NCBI GenBank assembly: GCA_016200585.1
Contig: JACQEN010000097.1
Coordinates: 1-34,061, forward strand
Source of the DNA: Deltaproteobacteria bacterium
GTDB taxonomy: Bacteria > Desulfobacterota > Binatia > HRBIN30
DNA length: 34,061 bases
Direction: 5' to 3'
The notes under the pieces: generated by a model
Seen by the model: only the letters and a program-made list of their open reading frames with translations
What the model was told of the DNA's origin: nothing
Databases searched by the model: none
Shown: in pieces, positions 16,169 through 24,309 of the stretch
How positions within the stretch are numbered: position 1 is the stretch's first letter
Layout: each line of letters opens with the position of its first letter
Program-made: the position numbers and the translations under genes

Positions 16169-18043
16169 TCACTCTCCCCCGGAGTAGCAACTCTTTACGT
16201 CGAAGTTGCCTTTGCTGACCTCCTGGTACTTCGTCCAAAACAGCTGATCGATTTTCTTGAGACTCGGCCGGGTGCTGCTCTTGCGATAGCGCGCCATGGC
16301 CGCCGGGCCACCGTTGTAGATGGCGTAGGCAGCGCGCGCCAGGTTGTCGACGCTGCCGGAGGCCTTCTCCTCCTTCTTGGCGATGGCGTAGTCGTTCATG
16401 TAACGGAACAAAATCTCGGCTCCGGCGCGACCGTTGTAGCTGATGTCCCAGCGCAAACCGCGCAGATCGTAGACACCGCGCCAGACCCGTTCGTTGACCT
16501 GCATCATTCCGGAAGCACCGACGGAAGACTTCAGATAGGTGATTTGGCCGCTCTTGAGAATGAACTGGCGCCAACAGCTTTCCTGCCACGCGGTTGCCAG
16601 CACCGCGTTGCGGTAGACGTTGCGATGGCGCTCTTCGAGCTGCGCCGATTCGAGGGTTGCCTGCGTGGCCAGGTCCAGCACCCCGCGTACCGCCGCCAGA
16701 TACGACGACAGGGATTCCGGCAACGCGACCCAGTGCCGTAGCGCGTCGGCGGGCGGGCCTTCGCCGACGGCCCAAGCCTGCCGCACCCGCAACAGACCGT
16801 GCCACCAGCTCTCGTCTTCCGGCGCACCCGATAAGTCGGGCGCCGGCAGCGGCGGTCCGAATCCCAGCAAGACGCGCAACGATGGATCGACGGCGGTGTC
16901 GTACTGCAACGGATCGGAGGTTTCGGCCGGAGCGACGATACGCACCAGACGACGCAAGCCGTCGGCGGAGATGTCGACGCCGATATCGGGGCCCGCTTGC
17001 TGCAGTGCGACCAGCGCATCGCCCGCCGAGAGGAAGCTGACGTAGCGCAAAGCCGTGCTACCCGGCTGGCGCGAGGCACTCTCGCGCGCCACCGGCGCCA
17101 GCCTCTGCCAGGTCTTGACGAACAGTGCCGGTACCGAATCCGGTTTGTCCGATTCCGCGGGGGCGAGGGCTTCCAGAATGTCGTAGCGCGCTTCGATCAG
17201 AACGTCGGCGATCGGCTGGCGCAGATCGGAGATTAGCGTGTCGGCCCACAGTCGCTTGATGACAAAGGTGAGGAACGAATCCCAATGATTGAGCGCTGCG
17301 TCGATGTGTTGCAGCTCTTCCGGGCTCAGGGTCGGCTCGGCCGCTGGGGTCGGTGCGTTGTTGGGTTCGACGGCGAGATGGATGGTGACGGCGACACCCT
17401 GGTCGGTCACGTTGGCATCCGTCAGGCGCAGCGAGTCGATCATACGTTCGATGCGCGGCCTATCGTCGCGCGCCAGCACCAGAGGCAGGATCTCGCGCAG
17501 GTCGGAGGTTGCCGCCTTGAGATCGATGCGCACCGTCTCGAAGCTCGGCTGGGCGTAGCGTTTGACGAGATCCCAGATGACGCCGCTCAAGAGCGGTTTC
17601 TTGCCGTCGGTGTTGTAGAGGCTCGACTCGACGACGCGGAAGCTGAGGGCGCTTTGATCCTCGGAAATGACCGGCTCTTCGAGGATCTCGATGCGACCGT
17701 CCCACTGCACCGGCGCCAAGCACTGCTCGCCGATCGCCGTACCGACCCGTGCCTCGCCGCGGGTTACGATCCGCAGGCGCGTGCCGGCGGTCGACACCAC
17801 CGGTTCGCGTAGCTTCAAAAAGCCGCAGCCCGTACCGTCGTCCCACAGTACCGCCTTCTTGGTTGCCGTGGTGTAGAGCTGGACCTCGAGTGCCTGGCGC
17901 AGGAAGACGCTGTCGAAGCGTAATGGGACCTCGATGGTCCGAGCGCTGGCCCACGCCGAAGCTGTGGTCAATGCGAGCACCGCAAGAGTGCAGAAGGACC
18001 AGACAATGCCGCGCGCTGTCGATTTGCGGACCCGGTTGATCAT
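16169..18043 (-). CDS. Lytic transglycosylase (SLT domain) with large unknown N-terminal region
   Basis: A 624-residue protein; ATG 18043 gives a signal peptide (GIVWSFCTLAVLALTTASAWA). The last about 140 residues are a lysozyme-like SLT goose-type domain. The catalytic Glu is in ATAWQESCWR (near residue 488), followed by GASGMMQVNERVW, NGRAGAEILFRYM and AAYAIYNGGPAAMARY. Such enzymes cleave peptidoglycan glycan strands, forming 1,6-anhydro-MurNAc ends. The preceding about 450 residues match no family I recognise and have few motifs, being rich in LR, DL and AL helices. It is convergent with the UbiB-like gene (12-base gap) and divergent from the thiolase gene. Confidence 0.88.
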   Translation of the reverse strand: MINRVRKSTARGIVWSFCTLAVLALTTASAWASARTIEVPLRFDSVFLRQALEVQLYTTATKKAVLWDDGTGCGFLKLREPVVSTAGTRLRIVTRGEARVGTAIGEQCLAPVQWDGRIEILEEPVISEDQSALSFRVVESSLYNTDGKKPLLSGVIWDLVKRYAQPSFETVRIDLKAATSDLREILPLVLARDDRPRIERMIDSLRLTDANVTDQGVAVTIHLAVEPNNAPTPAAEPTLSPEELQHIDAALNHWDSFLTFVIKRLWADTLISDLRQPIADVLIEARYDILEALAPAESDKPDSVPALFVKTWQRLAPVARESASRQPGSTALRYVSFLSAGDALVALQQAGPDIGVDISADGLRRLVRIVAPAETSDPLQYDTAVDPSLRVLLGFGPPLPAPDLSGAPEDESWWHGLLRVRQAWAVGEGPPADALRHWVALPESLSSYLAAVRGVLDLATQATLESAQLEERHRNVYRNAVLATAWQESCWRQFILKSGQITYLKSSVGASGMMQVNERVWRGVYDLRGLRWDISYNGRAGAEILFRYMNDYAIAKKEEKASGSVDNLARAAYAIYNGGPAAMARYRKSSTRPSLKKIDQLFWTKYQEVSKGNFDVKSCYSGGE

Positions 18044-18135
18044 GCCGCCAAGGCTAACGTTGCGGCCGCGTGGCTTGCAACAACCGCGCGCTCCTGAGAA
18101 AGTACGGACATTCCCCGTCGGAACAACGGATGGTA

Positions 18136-18189
18136 CTCCGCTGTTTGGAGGCAGCGCCAGCTCGGCTGGTGGCGCCGAGCTCAGCGGAG
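18136..18189. repeat. Nested inverted repeats between divergent genes
   Basis: An outer perfect 8-bp inverted repeat (18136-18143 with 18182-18189, CTCCGCTG/CAGCGGAG) encloses an inner 6-bp one (18154-18159 with 18170-18175, GCGCCA/TGGCGC). It lies between the transglycosylase start (18043) and the thiolase start (18230). It may be an operator region for either gene or a terminator-like fold; no regulator in the window is linked to it. Confidence 0.45.
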
Positions 18190-18229
18190 CGCGCACGGGG
18201 GCAAATTTCGGATAGAGGAGACTCCAACA

Positions 18230-19417
18230 ATGCGTGAAGCGGTGATTGTAGCCAGCTCGCGGACCGGCTTGGCCAAGTCGTTCCGTGGTTCATTCAATCT
18301 GACGCGCCCCGACGACATGGCAGCGCACTGCGTCAAGGACGTGTTGCGCAAGACCCCGCAGCTCGATCCGTCGGAAATCGAGGACGTCGTGATGGGCACC
18401 GGCTTTCCCGAAGGGCCGCAAGGTTTTAACGTCGGGCGCAACGTCGCCGTCATGGCCGGGTTGCCGGTCAACGTCCCGGGCACGACGGTCAGCCGTTTCT
18501 GCTCGTCGGGTTTGAACGCCGTCGCGGTTGCAGCCCATATGGTTCAGGTCGAAGGCGCCGATGCGGTGATCGGCGGCGGCCTCGAGTCGATCACCATGAT
18601 GCAGAACGACTTCAACAAGAAGAACCTCTTCAACCCCTGGCTGCTCGACCACAAGAAGGACATCTATATGCCGATGGGGTTGACGGCCGAAATCGTTGCC
18701 GACCGCTACAAAGTCAGCCGTGACAAGCAAGACGAGCTGGCGTTGGCGTCGCAACAGCGGACGGCGGCAGCGCAAAAGTCCGGTAAGTTCAAGGATGAGA
18801 TCGCGCCGATGACGGTGACCATGGAGGTCACCGATAAGGCCACCGGGGAGAAGTCGCAGAAGCAAGCGACCGTCGATCGCGACGAATGCAACCGCCCCGA
18901 AACCACAGCCGAGGGTTTGGCGAAGTTGCCCGGCGCCTTCAAAGAAGGCGGCAGCGTGACCGCCGGCAACTCTTCGCAGTTCTCCGATGGCGCCTCGGCG
19001 ACGTTGATCCTTTCGGCCGATCGCGCCAAAGCCCTCGGGATCAAGCCGCTCGGCTTCTTCCGCGGTTGTGTTTTTGCCGGCTGCGAACCCGACGAGATGG
19101 GCATCGGCCCGGTGTTTGCGGTGCCCAAGCTGCTCAAACAGCACGGCTTGAAGATCAGCGACATCGACATCGTCGAGCTCAACGAAGCCTTCGCGTCGCA
19201 GGCCGTCTACGTCCGCGACCGTCTGGGAATCGATCCCGCCAAGCTCAACCCCAACGGTGGGGCCATCTCGATCGGCCACCCGTACGGCATGACCGGATCG
19301 CGCATGGTCGGCACGCTGCTCCTCGAATTACAGCGCCAGAAGAAACGCTGGGGCATCGTGACGATGTGCATCGGCGGCGGTATGGGTGCGGCGGGGCTGT
19401 TCGAAGCGGCACTCTGA
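18230..19417 (+). CDS. Thiolase family acetyl-CoA acyltransferase
   Basis: A 395-residue thiolase of full length with a good ribosome-binding site (AGAGGAG about 9 bases before ATG 18230). The nucleophilic Cys91 is in VSRFCSSGLNAVA. The acid/base pair is His350 (GGAISIGHPYGMTGSR) and Cys380 (MCIGGGMGAAGLFE). NEAF (VELNEAFASQ) completes the set. It either cleaves 3-ketoacyl-CoA with CoA in beta-oxidation or condenses two acyl-CoA units; the sequence does not decide between them. The enoyl-CoA hydratase at 22881-23750 could act in the same pathway but is in another transcript. It is followed by a hairpin before a convergent gene. Confidence 0.95.
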   Translation: MREAVIVASSRTGLAKSFRGSFNLTRPDDMAAHCVKDVLRKTPQLDPSEIEDVVMGTGFPEGPQGFNVGRNVAVMAGLPVNVPGTTVSRFCSSGLNAVAVAAHMVQVEGADAVIGGGLESITMMQNDFNKKNLFNPWLLDHKKDIYMPMGLTAEIVADRYKVSRDKQDELALASQQRTAAAQKSGKFKDEIAPMTVTMEVTDKATGEKSQKQATVDRDECNRPETTAEGLAKLPGAFKEGGSVTAGNSSQFSDGASATLILSADRAKALGIKPLGFFRGCVFAGCEPDEMGIGPVFAVPKLLKQHGLKISDIDIVELNEAFASQAVYVRDRLGIDPAKLNPNGGAISIGHPYGMTGSRMVGTLLLELQRQKKRWGIVTMCIGGGMGAAGLFEAAL

Positions 19418-19433
19418 AGCATTGAGGGCGTGG

Positions 19434-19476
19434 GGTCTTGGGGGTTTGAGGTCTTCGGGGCTCAACCCTCAGGACC
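19434..19476. terminator. Inverted repeat between convergent genes
   Basis: The arm at 19434-19450 pairs with 19461-19476 (with one bulge and two mismatches) around a 10-base loop. It starts 17 bases after the thiolase stop and overlaps the stop codon of the opposing gene (19469-19471). A bidirectional terminator is a reasonable reading. Like three other intergenic palindromes here it is made of repeated words (GGGTCTTGGGG, TTTGAGG). Confidence 0.55.
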
Positions 19477-20035
19477 GCACGATCCCAGAACTCCACGACG
19501 CTTCTGCGTCGCTTGGTTTTGCTGTCGCTTTGCTTCCGACCGTTGCCCCGCCAATTTGATAGAAAAGACTGTTCTCGCGTTTGTAGAAGCCGTCCGTGTG
19601 CAGTGAATCCGATAGTCGGAGCAGGGCGTAGTCGAGGTGGTGACAGATTTCGTGCAGCAGCGTGCGCAGGTAGGTCTTGAATGCCACGACCTTCCCGAGC
19701 TTGGCGGTAATCATCCAAACCTTGATCGTCGCGCTGCCGTTGTTGAGCGGTGTGTAGAGCCCGTGGAGCTCGCCGCGTGCGTTGGAGGGCCGCGTGCCTT
19801 GGACCTGGATGCCGACGCGCGGTACGCGCAGCAGCCGGCATATCTCGTCGGCGATATACTGTGAGGCGTCCTGCACACGGTGTGGATCGGCGGTTGCCAG
19901 GGCCTCCGGCAGCTTGCCGACGGCGATGCGCAACTCGGGCGACGCTTTCAGGGGGATCGAGGTCGTCGCGTTACTGCGATCGTAAACTCGCTGCCGCGCC
20001 GGACTCAGGCGTTGACGAAACGACGGCATTGCCAA
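19469..20035 (-). CDS. HExxH putative metallopeptidase
   Basis: A 188-residue protein of no named family that I recognise. The zinc motif is clear: LLHEICHHLDY (H128, E129, H132). It is followed by candidates for a third ligand in SLHTDGFYKRE (H146, E154), 14 to 22 residues later, as in small zincin-like or SprT-like peptidases. The first half is helical and has a basic N-terminus (PSFRQRLSPARQRVYDRS); there is no signal peptide, so it is probably cytoplasmic. It stands between a convergent thiolase and a divergent DUF1232 gene, so it is its own transcription unit. Substrate unknown. Confidence 0.7.
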   Translation of the reverse strand: MAMPSFRQRLSPARQRVYDRSNATTSIPLKASPELRIAVGKLPEALATADPHRVQDASQYIADEICRLLRVPRVGIQVQGTRPSNARGELHGLYTPLNNGSATIKVWMITAKLGKVVAFKTYLRTLLHEICHHLDYALLRLSDSLHTDGFYKRENSLFYQIGGATVGSKATAKPSDAEASWSSGIVRS

Positions 20036-20174
20036 GCCAACATGGTCTGCGAGGCGAACCTTTGCAACCGCCCCCCGCCGGCAATCAGGTCTATTTACAC
20101 ACGAGGTAAACTGGTGCTAACTCGATTTCGTCAGCCCTCATTCACGCAGTTCTGCAGTCGAGAGATAAAGAAAA

Positions 20175-20759
20175 ATGGCAATGCGAAACGTCGCCGGCAG
20201 TCTTTTGATGGCGTTGCTGTTCCTGGCCATGCCGGTGACGACGACACACGCCGTGGGCGTGCAGGGCATGAAGGACTCCGGCGCGATCGTGTCGGCCGGG
20301 ATGCCGAGCCTCGATCGCTACGTCAGCCGGTTGTCGACGCGCTCGGAACATTTGTTGGGACGCTTCGGCGCCGCGCTCCAAAGTGCCGGTTTGGTGTGGA
20401 TCTGGCTTCTGCTGTCGACGGCAGTGTTCACAATCGTGGTGGCGCTCGCTTCGGTGATCGACATGCGAATGATGGATCTACGGCAGTTTAGCGCGCACCG
20501 TTTCGGAGTCGACGTGCGCCATGGAGTCCGGCTGTTCTTTCGCATCAGCATTGATCGCCGCATGCCGAACTTGCCGCGCCTGCTGCTGGCGATCGGTTTG
20601 TTGTACTGGCTGGCGCCCGTCGACTTGATACCCGACTCGTCTTGGGTACCGGGGTTCATCGACGACGTGCTGATCGCTATCCTCGTTTCGAAGACGTTCA
20701 TCTACCTCTGTCCCGCGGCCCTCATGGCCCGCCATGCGCACGCGGTCGAGGGGTTGTAG
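20175..20759 (+). CDS. DUF1232 (YkvA-like) membrane protein
   Basis: A 194-residue protein. The first 25 residues are a signal-like hydrophobic segment (LLMALLFLAMPVTTTHA), which is unusual for the family. A second membrane helix follows (WIWLLLSTAVFTIVVALASV, about residues 75-95). The C-terminal DUF1232 unit has the diagnostic LLYWLAPVDLIPDSSWVPGFIDD stretch (split here as LLYWLAPVDLIPDS and VPGFIDD), then DVLIAILVSKTFIYL. DUF1232 proteins are small membrane proteins without an established biochemical role. The start is ATG 20175, with ATG 20181 as an alternative. The gene is divergent from the HExxH gene across 139 bases. Confidence 0.75.
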   Translation: MAMRNVAGSLLMALLFLAMPVTTTHAVGVQGMKDSGAIVSAGMPSLDRYVSRLSTRSEHLLGRFGAALQSAGLVWIWLLLSTAVFTIVVALASVIDMRMMDLRQFSAHRFGVDVRHGVRLFFRISIDRRMPNLPRLLLAIGLLYWLAPVDLIPDSSWVPGFIDDVLIAILVSKTFIYLCPAALMARHAHAVEGL

Positions 20760-20765
20760 ACATCC

Positions 20766-20954
20766 TTACTGCTGCGCCGGACCGTGTTCGAAACCACGGC
20801 AATCGGTTACCGGAAGGCGAGGATAGCGTTGGTAAGCGGGATCGTGCTCGGCGCGGCTGCACAGGAAGAAGACCGAGCCGCGCGCGCTGCTGACGCGCTT
20901 GGCCATTCGGCAGGTGCTGCAAAGGCCGACGGCTGGATCCGGTGATCCCGACAT
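20766..20954 (-). CDS. Small Cys-rich protein coupled to the phosphoesterase gene
   Basis: A 62-residue protein whose ATG lies 3 bases after the TAA of the metallophosphoesterase gene, so the two are co-transcribed and probably coupled. It contains CSTCRMAKRV (C-x2-C), SARGSVFFLCSRAE and a final DCRGFE: four spaced Cys that suggest a zinc ribbon or disulfide fold. The pattern C-x2-C-x3-[RK]-x6-S-x-FxLC-x3-...YPRLPV-x2-CRGFE matches a conserved small hypothetical protein that I recall from proteobacteria. No shadow of another gene explains it. Its function is unknown. Confidence 0.7.
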   Translation of the reverse strand: MSGSPDPAVGLCSTCRMAKRVSSARGSVFFLCSRAEHDPAYQRYPRLPVTDCRGFEHGPAQQ

Positions 20955-20957
20955 CGG

Positions 20958-22220
20958 TTACGGCGGCGAAGCCGCCGCTTCAACGATGCTGATTTCACGC
21001 GGCGTGCAAAGGCGGATGCGTTGCCCGGTTACACCGAGACCGCAGTTCACATACAAGAAGCGTCCGTCGCGCTCGTACAATCCACGATCGAACGGCGTGA
21101 TGAACTCGGCGAGATTGCGGTAGCGTCCGTTGAACCAAGGCATGGCCAATTGACCACCGTGCGTGTGGCCCGACAGGGTAAGCGCCACACCACGACCGGC
21201 GGCTTGCGGAAAGACATCGGGACGGTGGCTGAGCAGGATCTTCGGTTCTTCCGCCGGCAGGCCATCGAGAATCTGCAGGAGCTCCGGGACGTCGATGGCG
21301 CCGCGTGCCCAGTCGCGCCCGCGGTCGTCGACACCGATGACGTGCAGCCGTTGCCCGCGTACATCGATCGACGCCACCTGGTCACGTAGAATGGTGAATG
21401 GAGTATGGCGTTGCAGCGCCGCAACGACGCGCTCCGCCCCGGCATAGTGATCGTGGTTACCGAGGATCGCAAACACCCCGTACGTAGCCTGCAGCTTTGC
21501 CAAGATGGGGAGGAACGCATCCAGGTCGGCCGTGTTGGAGTCGGCGATGTCGCCGGTGATGCAAATCAAATCTGGCTGTAGAGCGTTGAGCTCGGTGGTG
21601 AAGCGTTCGAGCTCGGCGTGCACCAGGTTCTGGCCGATGTGGATGTCGCTGATCTGTGCGATCCTCAAGCCGTCGAGCCCGGTGCCGAACTGATGCAGCG
21701 GGAGCTTGATTTGGTTGATCTTCAAGCGCTGCTGCCCGAGGCTGTAACCGTAGGCGAAAGCGCACATGATGGCGCCGGTACCCGCGTGGCCAAGCCAGCG
21801 GAAGACGGTATCGATGGGCGATGCCGTGGCCAGCGCGGCGCCGGCGCCGCTTGCCTCGACGGTCAGCGCTCCGAGAAAAATCCGCGTCGCGGCCCAGGCA
21901 GCGGCGTCGAGGAACAGAAACAGGGCGCAAAAGAGGCTGGTGAAGGCGACGGCGTAGTAGAGTCGCGGCAAACGGATGATGCCATGTCTCTTTAGACCGT
22001 GTTGCCGGGTGCGGACCACGAGCTGACGATTCAGTCCGTACGCCAGCGTCATCCCGATGAAGTGGACGAGCACCGACGTTCGGGTGCTGCCGAAGAACCA
22101 CCACAGGACGACCCATTGCGAGATGCTGATGGCGACCAGCAGCAGCTGGAAAAAGTGCGCGAAGAACCAGCGGAGGAACAAAGCCCAGAAAGATCGGGCC
22201 GATCGCACGGCGGCGGACAT
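20958..22220 (-). CDS. Membrane-anchored metallophosphoesterase (YkuE-like)
   Basis: A 420-residue protein. Residues 1-165 carry four or five hydrophobic segments with basic connections, so it is anchored in the inner membrane. The C-terminal calcineurin-like phosphoesterase has all expected metal ligands: SDIHIG (D192, H194), GDIAD (D224), GNHDHY (N255-H258), a later H of LLSHRPDVF, and SGHTHGGQ (H352, H354). Members of this group hydrolyse phosphodiester or pyrophosphate bonds in lipids (LpxG/YkuE type) or nucleotides. The precise substrate cannot be read from sequence. The 62-residue Cys protein follows in the same operon. The ATG at 22220 precedes basic residues and the first helix. Confidence 0.9.
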   Translation of the reverse strand: MSAAVRSARSFWALFLRWFFAHFFQLLLVAISISQWVVLWWFFGSTRTSVLVHFIGMTLAYGLNRQLVVRTRQHGLKRHGIIRLPRLYYAVAFTSLFCALFLFLDAAAWAATRIFLGALTVEASGAGAALATASPIDTVFRWLGHAGTGAIMCAFAYGYSLGQQRLKINQIKLPLHQFGTGLDGLRIAQISDIHIGQNLVHAELERFTTELNALQPDLICITGDIADSNTADLDAFLPILAKLQATYGVFAILGNHDHYAGAERVVAALQRHTPFTILRDQVASIDVRGQRLHVIGVDDRGRDWARGAIDVPELLQILDGLPAEEPKILLSHRPDVFPQAAGRGVALTLSGHTHGGQLAMPWFNGRYRNLAEFITPFDRGLYERDGRFLYVNCGLGVTGQRIRLCTPREISIVEAAASPP

Positions 22221-22319
22221 ATTCGGGTGAAGTTACCTGAATCGATGTGGAGCTGCCAGCGACATTGTGAACGAGGGCACCTCTTGACCCGATTGCCGGT
22301 CCGCGGAACAAGTGGTGTC

Positions 22320-22874
22320 ATGCACGCATCAAGACTCCGCTTGATCGGCCATGCGGCGCGAACCTTCCTTCTGTCGACGCTTTGCTTGCTTTGCGCAAGC
22401 CAGGCGAGGGCGGGGACGTTCACGCTTCGCAGCATGGCGTTCGATGGCGGTACGAAGATCCCGACCGGTTATACCTGCGACGGAGCCAATCAGTCGCCGC
22501 CTCTGAGCTGGGAAGATGTCCCGGCCGGGACGAAAAGCCTGGTATTGATCGTCGATGATCCCGATGCACCTGCAGGTGCCTGGCTGCACTGGAGCGTGTA
22601 TGATCTGCCGGCCGACGTGCACGAGCTGCCGCGCAACGTTCCGGTGACGGACGTGCTCGATCGCGGTGCCAAGCAAGGTCGCAACGACTTCGGCAATCCG
22701 GGCTATGGCGGACCGTGTCCGCCACCGGGCAAGCCGCACCGCTACCTTTTCAAGCTCTACGCGCTCAGCAAGCCCACGAGCTTGCACGCCGGTGCAAAGA
22801 AGGCAGAGGTCCAACATGTCGTCGAGCACAACGTCCTCGGCAAAGCGCAACTGATGGGGACGTACGGCAGGTGA
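22320..22874 (+). CDS. Exported PEBP-family (YbhB/YbcL, Raf kinase inhibitor-like) protein
   Basis: A 184-residue protein; ATG 22320 gives the signal peptide (TFLLSTLCLLCASQARAG). The PEBP fold is plain: GTKIPTGYTCDGANQSPPLSW, VLIVDDPDAP, WLHWSVYDLP, the GGPCPPPGKPHRYLFKLYAL core and VEHNVLGKAQLMGTYGR at the end. The conserved Asp-Pro (DDPDAP) and His (PHRY) that line the anion-binding pocket are present. Bacterial YbhB/YbcL proteins are periplasmic or cytoplasmic with no settled function; the signal here places it in the periplasm. It is convergent with the hydratase gene (6-base gap). Confidence 0.9.
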   Translation: MHASRLRLIGHAARTFLLSTLCLLCASQARAGTFTLRSMAFDGGTKIPTGYTCDGANQSPPLSWEDVPAGTKSLVLIVDDPDAPAGAWLHWSVYDLPADVHELPRNVPVTDVLDRGAKQGRNDFGNPGYGGPCPPPGKPHRYLFKLYALSKPTSLHAGAKKAEVQHVVEHNVLGKAQLMGTYGR

Positions 22875-22880
22875 GATCGT

Positions 22881-23750
22881 CTAACTGGGGCGACGCCGAC
22901 GGGGCGTAAATGCCGGCAAGTCGCTGCTTGGCTTCATCGACCAACGTGGCACACGCTTCTCCAGAAACGCCCGCACGCCTTCGCGCGCGTCGGGTTGCGT
23001 GCCGGTCCAGGTGAACAGCTGTTGCTCGATGACTTCGGCGCGCGCCATATCGGGCTCCGTCAGGTTGCTCCAGATCATGCGCTTGGTCAGTGCAACCGAA
23101 ACAGGAGCTGCGTTCTGGGCGATGTCGAGCGCCAAGGCGCGCACCGTTGGCAGGAGCGCCGCATCGGGTACGACCCGACTGACGACCCCGTATTCCGCGG
23201 CTTCGCGGGCGCTCAGCGTTCGCCCGGAGTAGAGCAGCTCGGCGGCGCGACTGACGCCGATCAGGCGTGGCAGGATCCAGGTGCTGAGCGCTTCCGGCAT
23301 GACTCCGCGGCGCACGAAGGCGAAGGCGATCTTGGCGCTTTCCGCGGCGATGCGGATGTCCCATTGCAAGGTCATCGTGATGCCGACCCCCACGGCGGCG
23401 CCGTTGATGGCAGCGATGATCGGCTTGGTCATCTCCCACGGCCGAGTGCTGCGGGCCCGCTCCGCAGCGATGCGTTCGAGGTAGCCTTCTTCATTCGAGC
23501 GATCGAAGGCGTCGGCGCTTGCGGCCATGTCGGCGCCGGCACAAAAGCCGCGCCCCGCTCCTGTAACGATGACGACGCGGATGTTGTCGTCCGCATCGCA
23601 GGCGGCAAAGGCCGCGGCGATCTCCTGACGCATCTGCGACGTGTACGCATTCAAGCGCTCCGGCCGGTTCAGGGTGATGGTTGCGATGCCGTCAGCGACT
23701 TCGACGCGAATCTGCTCGCAATGCAACGCTGCCAATTCGGGTTGCGACAT
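22881..23750 (-). CDS. Enoyl-CoA hydratase/isomerase family protein
   Basis: A 289-residue crotonase-fold protein. ATG 23750 is chosen because it lies 7 bases after the stop of the SRPBCC gene; an in-frame ATG at 23780 would overlap it. Family parts: ITLNRPERLNAYT, the first oxyanion-hole segment CAGADMAAS, the second GAAVGVGITMTLQWD, and the FVRRGVMPEALSTW motif of a well-known subgroup. The canonical first catalytic Glu after the second oxyanion loop is not seen; Glu of MPE is a likely acid. It may hydrate a 2-enoyl-CoA or act as an isomerase. Operon partner: the SRPBCC gene upstream. Confidence 0.9.
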   Translation of the reverse strand: MSQPELAALHCEQIRVEVADGIATITLNRPERLNAYTSQMRQEIAAAFAACDADDNIRVVIVTGAGRGFCAGADMAASADAFDRSNEEGYLERIAAERARSTRPWEMTKPIIAAINGAAVGVGITMTLQWDIRIAAESAKIAFAFVRRGVMPEALSTWILPRLIGVSRAAELLYSGRTLSAREAAEYGVVSRVVPDAALLPTVRALALDIAQNAAPVSVALTKRMIWSNLTEPDMARAEVIEQQLFTWTGTQPDAREGVRAFLEKRVPRWSMKPSSDLPAFTPRRRRPS

Positions 23751-23757
23751 CCGCCGT

Positions 23758-24243
23758 TCAGCCTTTCGATTTCTTGCCACCGCGCGTGGTGGCTGCGGTC
23801 GCTTGCGCTGCTTCGGCCGCGGCTTTGAAATCGAGCACCGACTGTCGCAGCGCCGTTTGCTCGAGCAACTTGCGAATCGGGCCGGGGACCCAGAAGCCCA
23901 CCGCGACCGCTTGCCGGCAGGTTACCTGTGTCCGCTTGGCATCGATCTTTTGCAGCACGTAGTTACCTTCGATCGAGTCGACATCGCCGTCGATGGAACG
24001 CCACCACAGACGCGACGGCTTCTCGTAGCTGTATTCGAGGACGTAACGAATCGTCTTCAGCGTCATGTTGATTCGAAACTCAACTTCGCGACCCAAACCG
24101 TCTTCATAGCGGCTCAGGACCACGGCCTCTTGGATCGACGAGAACCACTCCGGATAGCGTTCGAAGTCGATGATCGTCGCGAAACAACGCTGTTGCGATG
24201 CCGCGATCTCGACGCTGAATTCTTGTTCGCCACTCACGCTCAT
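23758..24243 (-). CDS. SRPBCC / Coq10-like lipid-binding domain protein
   Basis: A 161-residue protein with the START/SRPBCC fold of the polyketide-cyclase or Coq10 group. Visible are EFSVEIAASQQRCFATIIDFERYPEWFSSI, here cited in part as FERYPEWF, then AVVLSRYEDG, REVEFRINMTLKTIRYVLEY, WWRSIDGD and a C-terminal amphipathic helix ending in a Lys/Ala tail. The family binds hydrophobic ligands (lipids, quinones, polyketides) in a deep pocket. Position directly before an enoyl-CoA hydratase (7 bases to its ATG) suggests handling of a lipid or acyl chain, which is inference. Confidence 0.82.
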   Translation of the reverse strand: MSVSGEQEFSVEIAASQQRCFATIIDFERYPEWFSSIQEAVVLSRYEDGLGREVEFRINMTLKTIRYVLEYSYEKPSRLWWRSIDGDVDSIEGNYVLQKIDAKRTQVTCRQAVAVGFWVPGPIRKLLEQTALRQSVLDFKAAAEAAQATAATTRGGKKSKG

Positions 24244-24309
24244 GCGGCGATTATGGCCAAGCGGTCCGGAGAACGCAAAACAGCCGGGACGCGGGACTGC
24301 CTCGTCCGC

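Noticed and set aside
18290-19279. 329-residue open frame on the minus strand
   Set aside because: Antisense to a complete thiolase.
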